Shown piece by piece: positions 38,374-47,987 of a stretch of DNA of 64,000 nt (positions within the stretch are counted from its first letter, which is position 1; the number at the start of each line of letters is the position of its first letter). A program made the translations under genes and the position numbers. The notes under the pieces are model-generated. The model saw only the letters and a program-made list of their open reading frames with translations. It was not told the origin of the DNA and searched no databases. This DNA comes from Sphingobium sp. D43FB (GTDB lineage: Bacteria; Pseudomonadota; Alphaproteobacteria; Sphingomonadales; Sphingomonadaceae). Location of the stretch: positions 62,001 to 126,000 of the forward strand of contig NZ_NMUA01000009.1 of assembly GCF_002312805.1 (NCBI RefSeq), given 5' to 3'.

Positions 38374-40440
38374 ATGGGCCTATTGCTCCAATTTGTCGGG
38401 AACTGGGGCCACGCCCTGGCGGCGGTGCTGTTCGCGGCGCTGGGCATCTTCCTGTTTCGTCGCCGCAACGATGCGGCGGAAATGCGGATGCTGGCGGTGG
38501 CGATGCTGCTCACCTCCTGCTGGGCGCTCTATGTGTCGTTCGGTGGCGTTGCCAAACCTTTGTCGGGCCTTGGCGAAAATATGCGCAACGCCGCATGGCT
38601 GATGACGATGTTCGTCATGCTGCGGCGCGGCCCGGTGGGTCGGGGCGGGAAGGCTGGGGGCATCGTTGCCGTCTATGTCGCCGTTGCGGGGCTGATCCTG
38701 CTCCAGACCTTCACGGATCTTGCCTGGTACGAACTTGCCCTCGACCCGGATTTGCATGGTGCGCTGGTCACCGTGTCGCTGATCCTGCGCATGATGACCG
38801 CGATCGGCAGCCTGTTGCTGCTCCATCATCTCTATGCCGCATGGCCCTCGCGCGAGCGGGGCGGCGTGACCCTATTGTTCGGCGCGCTGGCGGCGATGTG
38901 GGCCTACGACCTGATGCTCTATGCGATCGGCTATCTTGTGCCCGGCCGCGCCAGCGAGCTTTTCGCGTTGCGTGGCCTGCTGATGGCCCTGCTGGCACCG
39001 GTGATCGCCATCGGCCTGCGCAAGGGGATGGCGGAGCGGCTCACGCTCTCGCGCACGCTGACTTTCCAGTCGCTCTCGATCTTCGCCGTCGCGCTCTACG
39101 TCATCCTTCTGACCGCCACCGCCGTCCTGATCGAGCTGATCGCTGGACCCTATGCGCGGGTGGTGGAGATCGCTGCGGTCTTCTTCACCGCTGTCACCGC
39201 GCTGGTGCTGCTGCCATCACCACGCCTGCGCGCGCTGTGGAAAGTGCAGGTCGCCAAGCATTTCTTTCAGCACCGTTACGACTATCGCACCGAATGGATG
39301 CGCTTTGGCGAAACGATCGGCCGCCCCGGCGAAAACCCCGCCCCGCTGGGCGAGCGCGTGGCCAAGGCGATTGCCGACATCACCGATTCGCCCGCCGCGC
39401 TGTTGATGTTGCGTGACGATCAGGGCGGGTTGATGCTCGAAACCGACTGGAACTGGGGCGATGACCTGCCCGAAGGCGCATCCCTGTCGCCCGCTATCGT
39501 CGCCCGACTGGAGCAAAGCGGCTGGATCATCGACCTCGGCAAACGCCGCGCCACCGATGCCGCCTTGCCGCTGCCCGACTGGATGACGCAGGATGCCCGC
39601 CTCTGGGCGCTGGTGCCGCTCATCCATTTCAACCGTCTGACCGGCGCGATCCTGCTTGCCCGCCCGCCGATCGACCGGCGGCTCGACTGGGAGGATTTCG
39701 ACATGTTGCGCGCCGCCGGGCGGCAGGTCGCAACCTATATCAGCGAGGCGCAGGGCCAGCAGGCGCTAGACGACGCCGCCCGCTTCGACGAATTTAACCG
39801 CCGTTTCGCTTTCATCATCCACGACATCAAGAATCTGGTGAGCCAGTTGTCCCTGCTGGCCCGCAATGCCGAACGTCATGCCGACAACCCGGAATTTCGC
39901 GCCGACATGATCCTGACGCTGCAGGAATCTGTCGGGAAGATGAACGACCTGCTCGCTCGCCTGTCGCAGCATAATAAGGGCCGCGCCGAAGATCCGCGCC
40001 CGTTCGCGTTGCGCGCCCTGCTCGACCATGCGGCCGCCACGCGCGCGCGCCAGCATCCGATACGGGTCAGCGGGGAAGCCCCCGACGCGCTCGCCGACCC
40101 GGCGCGGGTAGACCTGATCATCACCCATTTGCTGCAAAATGCCATCGACGCCAGCGCCCCCGACGCGCCGGTGGAACTGCGCCTGTCCGCCGACGCTACT
40201 GACGTGCTGGTCGAAATCATCGATCAGGGACGCGGCATGAGCGCCGAATATGTCCGCCGCGAACTGTTCAAGCCCTTCTCGTCCAGCAAGGTGGGCGGTT
40301 TCGGGATCGGCGCGTTCGAAGCCCGCGCCCTGGCGCAGGCCATGGGCGGCCGGATCGACGTCGACAGCCGTCCCGGCGTCGGCAGTCGCTTCACCTTGCG
40401 CCTGCCACGGGCACCCCACACACAGGAAAAGGCCGCCTGA
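38374..40440 (+). CDS. prsK: XrtA/PEP-CTERM system histidine kinase PrsK
   Basis: 688-residue sensor kinase with about eight N-terminal helices (1-285), a GAF-like domain (about 310-460), and a kinase core. The core has IIHDIKNLVSQL (His near 483), NAIDASAPDAPVE as N-box, EIIDQGRGMSAEYVRRELFKPFSS and GGFGIGAFEARALAQ. These are hallmarks of the PrsK family. Its stop overlaps the prsR start by one base, and PrsR is its expected partner. PrsK/PrsR are reported to control exopolysaccharide and PEP-CTERM protein genes together with sigma-54. Confidence 0.93.
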   Translation: MGLLLQFVGNWGHALAAVLFAALGIFLFRRRNDAAEMRMLAVAMLLTSCWALYVSFGGVAKPLSGLGENMRNAAWLMTMFVMLRRGPVGRGGKAGGIVAVYVAVAGLILLQTFTDLAWYELALDPDLHGALVTVSLILRMMTAIGSLLLLHHLYAAWPSRERGGVTLLFGALAAMWAYDLMLYAIGYLVPGRASELFALRGLLMALLAPVIAIGLRKGMAERLTLSRTLTFQSLSIFAVALYVILLTATAVLIELIAGPYARVVEIAAVFFTAVTALVLLPSPRLRALWKVQVAKHFFQHRYDYRTEWMRFGETIGRPGENPAPLGERVAKAIADITDSPAALLMLRDDQGGLMLETDWNWGDDLPEGASLSPAIVARLEQSGWIIDLGKRRATDAALPLPDWMTQDARLWALVPLIHFNRLTGAILLARPPIDRRLDWEDFDMLRAAGRQVATYISEAQGQQALDDAARFDEFNRRFAFIIHDIKNLVSQLSLLARNAERHADNPEFRADMILTLQESVGKMNDLLARLSQHNKGRAEDPRPFALRALLDHAAATRARQHPIRVSGEAPDALADPARVDLIITHLLQNAIDASAPDAPVELRLSADATDVLVEIIDQGRGMSAEYVRRELFKPFSSSKVGGFGIGAFEARALAQAMGGRIDVDSRPGVGSRFTLRLPRAPHTQEKAA

Positions 40441-41804
40441 TGAGCGACACCCGCCCCAAATTGCTAATCGTCGAGGATGATCCGGGCCTTCAACGGCAAT
40501 TGCGCTGGTCCTATGAGGATTATCAGCTCTTCATCGCGGGCGATCGGGAGGAGGCGATCGAACTGCTGCGCGCCCACGCGCCCGATGTCGTGACGCTCGA
40601 CCTTGGTCTGCCGCCAGACCCGGACGGCACCAGCGAAGGCTTTGCGACGCTCGCCGACATCTTGCGGATCAAGCCTGACACGAAGGTCATCGTCGCGTCC
40701 GGCCATGGTGCCCGCGAAAGCGCGCTCGACGCGATTTCGGGCGGGGCCTACGACTTCTACCAAAAGCCCGTCGATATCGATGAACTCGGCCTCATCGTCC
40801 GCCGCGCTTTCCACGTCCATGCGCTGGAACAGGAAAATGCGCGCCTCGCCGAAACCGCGCCGGCCGATGGCCGGGTGCTGGGCCGCGTGCTGACCGGCGC
40901 GCCCGAAATGATGAAGGTTGCCCGCATGATCGAGCGCGTGGCCAGCGCGCAAGTGTCAGTGCTGTTGCTCGGCGCAAGCGGCACCGGCAAGGAATTGCTG
41001 GCGCAAGGGCTGCACGATGCCAGCCCCCGCCGCCATGGCGCCTTCGTGGCGATCAACTGCGCCGCCATCCCCGAAACGCTGCTCGAATCCGAACTGTTCG
41101 GCCATGAAAAGGGCGCGTTTACAGGGGCCATCAAGACGACCCTCGGCAAGATCGAACAGGCACAGGGCGGCACATTGTTCCTGGACGAAGTCGGCGACAT
41201 TCCGCTCGCGCTCCAGGTCAAGCTGCTACGCTTCCTGCAGGAGCGCGTGATCGAACGCATCGGCGGGCGCACGCCCATTGCCGTCGACACCCGCATCGTC
41301 TGCGCCACCCATCAGGATCTCGACGCCATGATCGGCGCGGGCAGCTTCCGCGAGGATCTCTATTATCGCCTCGCCGAAATCGTCATCCGCATCCCCGCGC
41401 TCAAGGACCGGGCGGGCGATCCGGCGCTGCTCGCCCGCCATTTCCTCACCCGCTTCGCCGCCGATATGAACCCAGCGGTCAAGGGCCTCGCCCCCGATGC
41501 GCTCGCCGCGCTCGACGCCTGGCCATGGCCCGGCAATGTGCGCGAACTGGAAAACCGCATGAAGCGTGCCGTCATCATGGCCGATGGCAAGCTGGTGACC
41601 GCCGCCGATCTCGACCTGGACGAGGAACGGGCCGAAGGCGGCGAACTGGTGAACCTCAAAGCGGCGCGCGAAATGGCCGATCGCCGCGCGATCCGCCGCG
41701 CGATCGCCCGCACGGACGGCAACATTTCGGGCGCAGCCAAGATTTTGGGCATCAGCCGCCCGACTTTGTACGATCTTCTCAAACAATATCAGATGCAGGG
41801 ATAA
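40440..41804 (+). CDS. prsR: PEP-CTERM-box response regulator PrsR (sigma-54 dependent)
   Basis: 454-residue NtrC-type activator. The receiver has LLIVEDDPGLQ with Asp near residue 54 in VTLDLGLPPD. The AAA+ domain has GASGTGKEL (Walker A), GAFTGAI (sigma-54 contact, near 226) and GGTLFLDEVGD (Walker B). A C-terminal Fis-type HTH has NISGAAKILGISRPTLYDLL. It therefore needs RpoN. It is translationally coupled to prsK and lies 3 bases before prsT. Confidence 0.95.
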   Translation: MSDTRPKLLIVEDDPGLQRQLRWSYEDYQLFIAGDREEAIELLRAHAPDVVTLDLGLPPDPDGTSEGFATLADILRIKPDTKVIVASGHGARESALDAISGGAYDFYQKPVDIDELGLIVRRAFHVHALEQENARLAETAPADGRVLGRVLTGAPEMMKVARMIERVASAQVSVLLLGASGTGKELLAQGLHDASPRRHGAFVAINCAAIPETLLESELFGHEKGAFTGAIKTTLGKIEQAQGGTLFLDEVGDIPLALQVKLLRFLQERVIERIGGRTPIAVDTRIVCATHQDLDAMIGAGSFREDLYYRLAEIVIRIPALKDRAGDPALLARHFLTRFAADMNPAVKGLAPDALAALDAWPWPGNVRELENRMKRAVIMADGKLVTAADLDLDEERAEGGELVNLKAAREMADRRAIRRAIARTDGNISGAAKILGISRPTLYDLLKQYQMQG

Positions 41805-41807
41805 TCC

Positions 41808-43847
41808 ATGAGCCGCACCCGCATCGCCCTGATCGTCGGAATAATATTGCTGTTCTTAGGGGTGGCGGGCCTGTGGCAATGGCGCGCGCATGAACGCGAC
41901 GGCACCGCCGCGCTGGCCCGTGGCCTCACCGCACTCGACAAGGGCGATGCCCGCACCGCGCGCGTCGAATTGATGAACGCGATAAGGGGCAATCCCCGGT
42001 CGGTCGTCGCGCGGCAGGCGCAGGCGCGGGCGCTGGCCGAACTGGGTGACGGCGCAGGCGCGCAGGCCGAGGTCGAACGCGCCCGCAAACTCGGCGGACC
42101 ACCCGCCGAAACCCGCGACGTGATGGCGCAAGCCTTGTTGTTGCAGGGCGACGTCGATGCCGCCTTGCGCGAATCCCGCGCGCCCGATGTCCCCGCCGCG
42201 CATAGCCTCGCCGCCGCGCGGATCAGGGCGCGGGCCGCCATGGCAAAGGGCGATATGCGCGCGGCGCAGGCGGAACTGGCGCGCACTCTCGCGACGGCGC
42301 CCAATGACGTCGAAAGCTGGGTCGATCTTGGCCGCCTGCGCTTGGCAACCGGCGATCAGGCAGGCGCGATCGGCGCGGCCGACCGGGCGGTAAGCCTGGC
42401 CCCCACCAATGCCAAGGCGCTGACCCTGCGCGCTGAACTGACGCGCGGCCAATATGGCCTCACCGCCTCGCGCCCCTGGTTCGAACGCGCGCTCGCAGCC
42501 AACCCCGAATCGGTGCCGACGCTCGAATCCTATGCCGCGACGCTCGCCGACGCGGGGGAAGCCGGCGCGATGCTGGGCCTCACCCGCCGTATCCTCGCGC
42601 TCGAACCCGACAATGCCCGCGCCTGGATGATGCAATCGATCATGGCCGCCCGCGCGGGCAAGGCCGACCTCGCCCGATCGCTGCTGGCGCGGACGCAGGG
42701 GCGGCTCGATGGCGAGCCCGCCACCTTGTTGCTGCGCGGCGTGTTGCATCTGCAGGATGGCAATGCGGTCCTTGCAGCCGATACGCTCGCGCCGCTGGTC
42801 GCGATGCAGCCCGACAATCGCACCGCCCGCACCCTGCTGGCCCGCGCCTATCAGATGGGCGGCGACATGCCATCCGCCGCCACCACCCTTGCCCCGATCG
42901 TCGCCCAGCGGGACGCCGACCCCTATGTGCTGACCCTCGCGGCGCGCGTGCAGGAAGCGCTCGGCAATCGCGCCATGGCTGCCGACATGCTCGCCCGCGC
43001 CGCCTGGCCAGTGCGCGCCGCTGCCGATCCGTTTGCCGGACCAAGCGACGCACAACTGGCCGATGGCCCGCCGCCCGCCAATGCCGCCACGGCGCGCGAC
43101 AATATCCCCTATATCCGTGCCTTGCTCAGCACCAACCGCACCGACGCAGCGGTCGATCGTGCCCGGATGCTCAGCCGCGCCAACCCCGGCGCGCCGGATG
43201 CCTGGATCGTGCTAGGCGATACGCTGGGCACCGCCGGACGGGCAGGGGAGGCCGCCCGCGCCTATGAAAGCGCCGCCAATATCCGCTTCGATCGCGCCGT
43301 CGCGCTGCGCCTCGTCGCGGCATGGAACCGCGCCGGCGATCCCGCCCGTGCCGCGCAGATCGTACAACTCTTCCTGACCCAGAATCCGACCGACAGTGCC
43401 ATGCGCCGCATCGCCGCCGCCGTCGCGATGGAGGCGGGCGACTGGCGCGGCGCGCTGCGGATGCTGCAGGCTGTGCGCGCGCAACTGGGCGACAATGACG
43501 CGCTGTTGATGGCGGACCTTGCCCGCGCTGCGGTCGAAACCGGGGATCGGGCGGCGGCGCGCGCCTATGCCGCCCATGCTTATCGCCTGATGCCTGCCAA
43601 CCCGATGATCGCCGACATCTATGGCTGGACATTGCTGGAAACCGGCGAAAAAGGCCCGGCTGCGGTCGATCTGCTGGAAAAGGCCGTTGCCCGCGCGCCC
43701 GGTCATCCCCTGCTCAACCTGCATCTGGGCCAGGCCTATGCCGCCGCAGGTCGGAAGAATGAAGCCAAGCTGGCGCTGGGCCGGGCGGTCGCGGTCAGGA
43801 ATTTTGCAGGCCGTCAGGATGCCGTCGACGCGCTGGCAGCACTTTAA
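41808..43847 (+). CDS. prsT: XrtA/PEP-CTERM system TPR-repeat protein PrsT
   Basis: 679 residues: an N-terminal membrane helix (about 5-26, IALIVGIILLFLGVAGLW) followed by about 14 TPR-like helical repeats rich in Ala, as in PrsT proteins; shorter than the ~900 residues I expect for the family. It probably acts as a periplasmic scaffold or secretion chaperone for exopolysaccharide export. It starts 3 bases after prsR and ends the operon. No exosortase gene is in the window. The lack of other enzymatic motifs fits a structural role. Confidence 0.87.
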   Translation: MSRTRIALIVGIILLFLGVAGLWQWRAHERDGTAALARGLTALDKGDARTARVELMNAIRGNPRSVVARQAQARALAELGDGAGAQAEVERARKLGGPPAETRDVMAQALLLQGDVDAALRESRAPDVPAAHSLAAARIRARAAMAKGDMRAAQAELARTLATAPNDVESWVDLGRLRLATGDQAGAIGAADRAVSLAPTNAKALTLRAELTRGQYGLTASRPWFERALAANPESVPTLESYAATLADAGEAGAMLGLTRRILALEPDNARAWMMQSIMAARAGKADLARSLLARTQGRLDGEPATLLLRGVLHLQDGNAVLAADTLAPLVAMQPDNRTARTLLARAYQMGGDMPSAATTLAPIVAQRDADPYVLTLAARVQEALGNRAMAADMLARAAWPVRAAADPFAGPSDAQLADGPPPANAATARDNIPYIRALLSTNRTDAAVDRARMLSRANPGAPDAWIVLGDTLGTAGRAGEAARAYESAANIRFDRAVALRLVAAWNRAGDPARAAQIVQLFLTQNPTDSAMRRIAAAVAMEAGDWRGALRMLQAVRAQLGDNDALLMADLARAAVETGDRAAARAYAAHAYRLMPANPMIADIYGWTLLETGEKGPAAVDLLEKAVARAPGHPLLNLHLGQAYAAAGRKNEAKLALGRAVAVRNFAGRQDAVDALAAL

Positions 43848-43854
43848 CTAAAAT

Positions 43855-43890
43855 CCGTTCGTTTCGAGCGAAGTCGAGAAACGCTCACGA
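43855..43890. repeat. Short family A repeat after prsT
   Basis: CCGTTCGTTTCGAGCGAAGT followed by CGAGAAACG; the segment GTTTCGAGCGAAGTCGAGAA can fold on itself. It is half an element of the family seen at 1518 and 48011 and lies between convergent prsT and a gntR-type gene, so it could act as a transcription barrier. Confidence 0.65.
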
Positions 43891-43933
43891 AGCGTACAGC
43901 CCAATGGAGAGGGCAGGTCCGCCGCCGAAACCC

Positions 43934-44278
43934 TCAGGCCTTCTGCAAGTCCAGATCGTCGGCCCTTATTCCCAGCCGCCGGATCTGCGCCGCCACCGGC
44001 GGCCATACCGTCTCCAGAAAATGGGCCCGCTCCGCTATCCGCAGCCGCCGGGTCGCGCCATCGGCGACGAACATACCGACCCCGCGCCGCACCACAACCA
44101 GCCCGTCATCCTGAAAGCTCTGATAGGCCTTCGCCACGGTCAGCGGATTGGCCCCCTGCGTCGCGGCAAAGGCGCGCACCGATGGCAGCAGGTCGCCATC
44201 GCTATAATCCCCGTCCAATATGGAAGCGGCAATGATCTCACGCAGGCGGAGATAGACGGGTTTTGAGTCGTCGGCCAT
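43934..44278 (-). CDS. GntR-family regulator, YtrA-like short form
   Basis: 114-residue regulator with an N-terminal GntR winged helix (PVYLRLREIIAASILDGDY ... LLPSVRAFAATQGANPLTVAKAYQSFQDDGLVVVRRGVGMFV) and only a short helical tail, typical of the YtrA subfamily. YtrA-type regulators usually sit with ABC transporter genes, but none is adjacent; the neighbour is a nitroreductase transcribed in the same direction and ending 74 bases upstream. The target is unknown, possibly itself or the nitroreductase. Confidence 0.9.
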   Translation of the reverse strand: MADDSKPVYLRLREIIAASILDGDYSDGDLLPSVRAFAATQGANPLTVAKAYQSFQDDGLVVVRRGVGMFVADGATRRLRIAERAHFLETVWPPVAAQIRRLGIRADDLDLQKA

Positions 44279-44351
44279 GGGTGCATCACTGCCATAATAC
44301 AGCCATGCGGGTCAAGTCAGACCATTGCGCGAATCATGGTTAAAGCGGCAA

Positions 44352-44930
44352 TTATCGGTCCCAAACCGATACGATGGCGTCATAATCTGGCCGGGGGCGC
44401 TCTTCCTGCGCTTTGCCCGGCGTGCCGATGAAGACAAAGCCCGCAATCGTCTCGTCCCCCTGCGCAAAGGCCGCGCGCACATCTTCATTATAGGTCGGCC
44501 ATCCCGTCAGCCAGCCACCGGCAAAGCCCAGCGCATGGGTGGCGTGCAGCAGGTTCATGATCGCCGCACCCACCGACAATTGCTGTTCCCACATCGGAAT
44601 TTTGCTGCCCGCGACCGGCGCGGACAGGGCTACCACCAATGTCGGGGACTGATGCGCGAACTGGTGCATCGCCTCGATCTCCAGCCGCCCGGCATCGGGC
44701 TTCTCGGCGCGATAGGCGCTTTCCAGCAGGTCGGCCAACGCCGCCCGCCGCGCCGAAGGCACCACCACGAATCGCCACGGCGCGAGTTTGCCATGATCGG
44801 GCGTGCGCAGCGCCACTTCCAATATCTGCCGCAATTGCGCGTCGTCGGGACCGGGCGCGATCAGGTCGCGGGGTTTGCCTGACCGGCGGGTCTGGAGCAG
44901 GGCGAGGGGGGAGGAGAGGTCGTTGAACAT
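44352..44930 (-). CDS. Nitroreductase-family flavoprotein (YdjA-like)
   Basis: 192-residue FMN-dependent oxidoreductase of the compact YdjA type. RRSGKPRDLIAPGPD (FMN phosphate binding), RTPDHGKLAPWRF and a C-terminal GFVFIGTP are visible. I chose ATG 44930 (MFNDLSSPLALLQTRRS), where similarity starts, over the longer frame from 44960. The natural substrate is not predictable. It is divergent from the peptide transporter gene. Confidence 0.88.
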   Translation of the reverse strand: MFNDLSSPLALLQTRRSGKPRDLIAPGPDDAQLRQILEVALRTPDHGKLAPWRFVVVPSARRAALADLLESAYRAEKPDAGRLEIEAMHQFAHQSPTLVVALSAPVAGSKIPMWEQQLSVGAAIMNLLHATHALGFAGGWLTGWPTYNEDVRAAFAQGDETIAGFVFIGTPGKAQEERPRPDYDAIVSVWDR

Positions 44931-45069
44931 CGCCGCGACAAATGGCCCGGCCACCGCCATGACGCAAGGGCCGCCTGTGTTTTTGACAGACGCGAATTTG
45001 GCTCTACTCTCTGGCCATCATTCGGCCTCCGTTCGGCGGGCCGGTCAAACCATATGACAAGGGTTCCCG

Positions 45070-46593
45070 ATGGCGACCTCGATTCCTGGCGTGGAGGCAG
45101 CGGGCAAGACCTGGCTCGGCCATCCGCGCGGCCTGTTCCTGCTATTCTTCGCCGAAATGTGGGAGCGTTTTTCCTACTATGGCATGCGCGCCATCCTGAT
45201 CTTCTACCTCACCAAACATTTCCTCTTCGGCGAAGATCGCGCCTATCTGCTCTATGGCGCCTACACCTCGCTAGTCTATATCACCCCGGTCATCGGCGGC
45301 TATCTGGCCGATCGGTTCCTGGGACCGCGCAAGGCGGTGCTGGTGGGCGGCGTCTTCATCGCTATCGGCCATTTCCTGATCGCCATCACTGAAGGGCCGG
45401 GGGGGCAGGACGGTTTCTACCTCAATGGCTTCTATCTCGCCCTTGCCAGCATCATCGTCGGCACCGGTTTCCTCAAGGCCAATATCTCGGTGCTGGTGGG
45501 TGAACTCTACCCCCGCGACGATGCCCGCCGCGATCCGGCTTTCTCCATCTTCTATATGGGCATCAATGTCGGCGGCATGATGGGGCCGATCATCTGCGGC
45601 CTGCTCGGCGAACTCTACGGCTGGAGCTGGGGCTTCGGCGCGGCGGGTGTCGGCATGCTGCTTGGCCTCATCATGTTCGTCTGGCTCAAACCCTGGCTGC
45701 TCGGCAAGGGTGAACCGCCTGCACCCGCCCAGTTGCGTGCGCCCGTCGCGGCGGGGCTTAGTCAGGAATGGACCATTTATCTCGGCGCAGCGCTTGGCGT
45801 CGTCGCCATCTGGCTGGTGATCCGCTATGCTGAATTGCTGGGCTATGCGCTGCTTGGCTTTGCCGCGCTGACCGTCCTCTATATCGTCTGGCGCACGATG
45901 AAGACGCTGGGCAAGGTCGACCGCGACCGCATGTTCGCCGCGCTGTTTCTGATTGCACTCAACCCGCTCTTCTGGGGATTGTTCGAACAGACCGGCTCCT
46001 CGCTCAACATCTTCACCGACCGCAATGTCGATCGCGTCCTCTTCGGCTGGGAAGTCCCCGCTTCCATGTTCCAGTCGGTCAATTCGGTCTTCATCATCCT
46101 GCTCGCGCCTTTGTTCGCGGTGCTGTGGACCATCCTCGACAAGCGCCGCCTCGAACCGTCATCCCCCGCCAAATTTGGTATCGGCCTCATCCTGTGCGGC
46201 GCGGGCTTCCTGGTGCTCGTGGCGGGCGCGGCGATGGCAGGCGAAAATCTCACGCCCGTCCTGTTCGTCTTCCTCATCTACCTCTTCCACACCATGGCCG
46301 AACTCTGCTTCTCGCCGGTTGGCCTGTCGGCGATGACGCGCCTGTCGGTGCCCAGCATGGTCGGCCTCGTCATGGGCACCTGGTTCCTCGCCATGGCGGC
46401 GGGCAATTTCATCGCAGGCCTCATCGCCCGCGCCACCGGCAGCGGCGATGCAGGCGGGGGGACCCAAGTGCTGGACGTCTATAGCCGCATCGGCTGGTTC
46501 GCGATCGTGGTGGGCGGCCTTGTCCTGCTCGTCTCGCCCTATATCAAACGCCTGATGCATCTCGACCTGATCGCTTCGGAGGATAAGCCATGA
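45070..46593 (+). CDS. POT/PTR2 family proton-coupled peptide transporter
   Basis: 507-residue inner-membrane transporter with 12 or more helices. The POT signature EMWERFSYYGMRA (about residues 29-41) holds the ExxERFxYY proton-coupling motif, and FYMGINVGGMMGP is the second family motif. It imports di- and tripeptides. It overlaps the first amidohydrolase start (ATGA at 46590), and the second amidohydrolase is coupled in the same way. This suggests that peptides or dipeptide-like compounds are both cleaved outside and imported. Confidence 0.93.
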   Translation: MATSIPGVEAAGKTWLGHPRGLFLLFFAEMWERFSYYGMRAILIFYLTKHFLFGEDRAYLLYGAYTSLVYITPVIGGYLADRFLGPRKAVLVGGVFIAIGHFLIAITEGPGGQDGFYLNGFYLALASIIVGTGFLKANISVLVGELYPRDDARRDPAFSIFYMGINVGGMMGPIICGLLGELYGWSWGFGAAGVGMLLGLIMFVWLKPWLLGKGEPPAPAQLRAPVAAGLSQEWTIYLGAALGVVAIWLVIRYAELLGYALLGFAALTVLYIVWRTMKTLGKVDRDRMFAALFLIALNPLFWGLFEQTGSSLNIFTDRNVDRVLFGWEVPASMFQSVNSVFIILLAPLFAVLWTILDKRRLEPSSPAKFGIGLILCGAGFLVLVAGAAMAGENLTPVLFVFLIYLFHTMAELCFSPVGLSAMTRLSVPSMVGLVMGTWFLAMAAGNFIAGLIARATGSGDAGGGTQVLDVYSRIGWFAIVVGGLVLLVSPYIKRLMHLDLIASEDKP

Positions 46594-47987
46594 GAAAAAG
46601 CGCAACGCCGTTGCTGATCGCCGCCCTGCTGGCCGGAGTTGCCGGTCCCGCCGGCGCGAAGAAGGACAAGGATGCCCCGGCCGCCACCCAAGGCAGCTCG
46701 GTCGAACCCGAAAACCCTTATCCGTCCACCTACAAAGCCTATCCCGGCACCGCCACCGCCATTCGTGGCGCGACCATCTTCGACGGGGAGGGCGGCCGCA
46801 TCGACAATGGCGTCATCTTCCTATCGGACGGCAAGATCACGGCGATCGGCGGCGCGGACACGCCGATCCCTGCCGACATCGCCGTGTTCGACGGCACCGG
46901 CAAATATGTCACCCCCGGCGTCATCGACATTCACAGCCATTTGGGCAACTATCCCTCGCCCGGCGTCGATGCCCATTCCGACGGCAATGAAGCCACCGCG
47001 CCCGTCACCGCCCATGTCTGGGCCGAACATAGCATCTGGCCACAGGACGCAGGCTTCAGCCGCGCCCTCGCCAATGGCGGCGTCACCAGCCTGCAAATCC
47101 TCCCCGGCTCGGCCAACCTGTTCGGCGGCCGCAGCGTCACGCTCAAGAACGTCCCCGCCCGCACCATGCAGGGCATGAAGTTCCCCGGCGCGCCCCATGG
47201 CCTCAAAATGGCATGCGGCGAAAATCCCAAGCGCGTCTATGGTAGCAAGGGGCGCGAACCCTCGACCCGCATGGGCAATATGGCGGTCAACCGCGCCACC
47301 TGGATCAAGGCGCGCGATTTTCAGAAGAAGCGTGCCGCCGGAAAGGATCAGTCCCGCGACCTCGGCATGGAAACGCTGGCCGATGTGCTGGAGGGCAAGA
47401 TCCTCGTCCACAATCACTGCTACCGCGCCGATGAAATGGCCAATGTCATCGATATGGGCAAGGAATTTGGCTATCGCGTCACCGCCTTCCACCATGCCGT
47501 CGAAGCCTACAAGATCGCCGACCTGCTGCGCGACAATGGCGTCTGCTCGGCACTGTGGGGCGACTGGTATGGCTTCAAGATGGAAGCCTATGACGGGATC
47601 AAGGAAAATGTGCCCCTCGTCCATCGCGCCGGTGCCTGCACCATCGTCCATAGCGACGATGACAACGGCATCCAGCGCCTGAACCAGGAAGCCGCCAAGG
47701 CCCTGGGCGCGGGGCGCCGCATGGGCATAGACATTCCCGACGAAATCGCCTGGACCTGGCTCGCCATCAATCCCGCGCGCGCCATGGGCATCAGCGACCA
47801 GACCGGCAGCCTCAAAGTCGGCAAGATGGCCGATGTCGTCCTGTGGAACGGCAATCCGTTCAGCACCTATACCCGGCCTAATAAAGTCTGGATCGACGGC
47901 GCGCTGCTCTACGACAGCGCCAACCCCAAATTGCGCCCGGTCAGCGACTTCGAAGTCGGCCAGATCGGCGCGGGAGACGTGAAATGA
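46590..47987 (+). CDS. Secreted amidohydrolase, metal site intact
   Basis: 465-residue amidohydrolase of the imidazolonepropionase-like group with an N-terminal signal peptide (LLIAALLAGVAGPAGA|KK). The metal ligands are visible: DIHSH (HxH), HNHC, FHHAV and HSDDDNG with the late Asp. PGVIDIHSHLG and MADVVLWNGNPF are typical of the family. It should act in the periplasm or outside the cell; the substrate is unknown, possibly a peptide or cyclic amide. It is coupled by ATGA overlaps to the POT transporter before it and its paralogue behind it. Confidence 0.9.
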   Translation: MRKSATPLLIAALLAGVAGPAGAKKDKDAPAATQGSSVEPENPYPSTYKAYPGTATAIRGATIFDGEGGRIDNGVIFLSDGKITAIGGADTPIPADIAVFDGTGKYVTPGVIDIHSHLGNYPSPGVDAHSDGNEATAPVTAHVWAEHSIWPQDAGFSRALANGGVTSLQILPGSANLFGGRSVTLKNVPARTMQGMKFPGAPHGLKMACGENPKRVYGSKGREPSTRMGNMAVNRATWIKARDFQKKRAAGKDQSRDLGMETLADVLEGKILVHNHCYRADEMANVIDMGKEFGYRVTAFHHAVEAYKIADLLRDNGVCSALWGDWYGFKMEAYDGIKENVPLVHRAGACTIVHSDDDNGIQRLNQEAAKALGAGRRMGIDIPDEIAWTWLAINPARAMGISDQTGSLKVGKMADVVLWNGNPFSTYTRPNKVWIDGALLYDSANPKLRPVSDFEVGQIGAGDVK

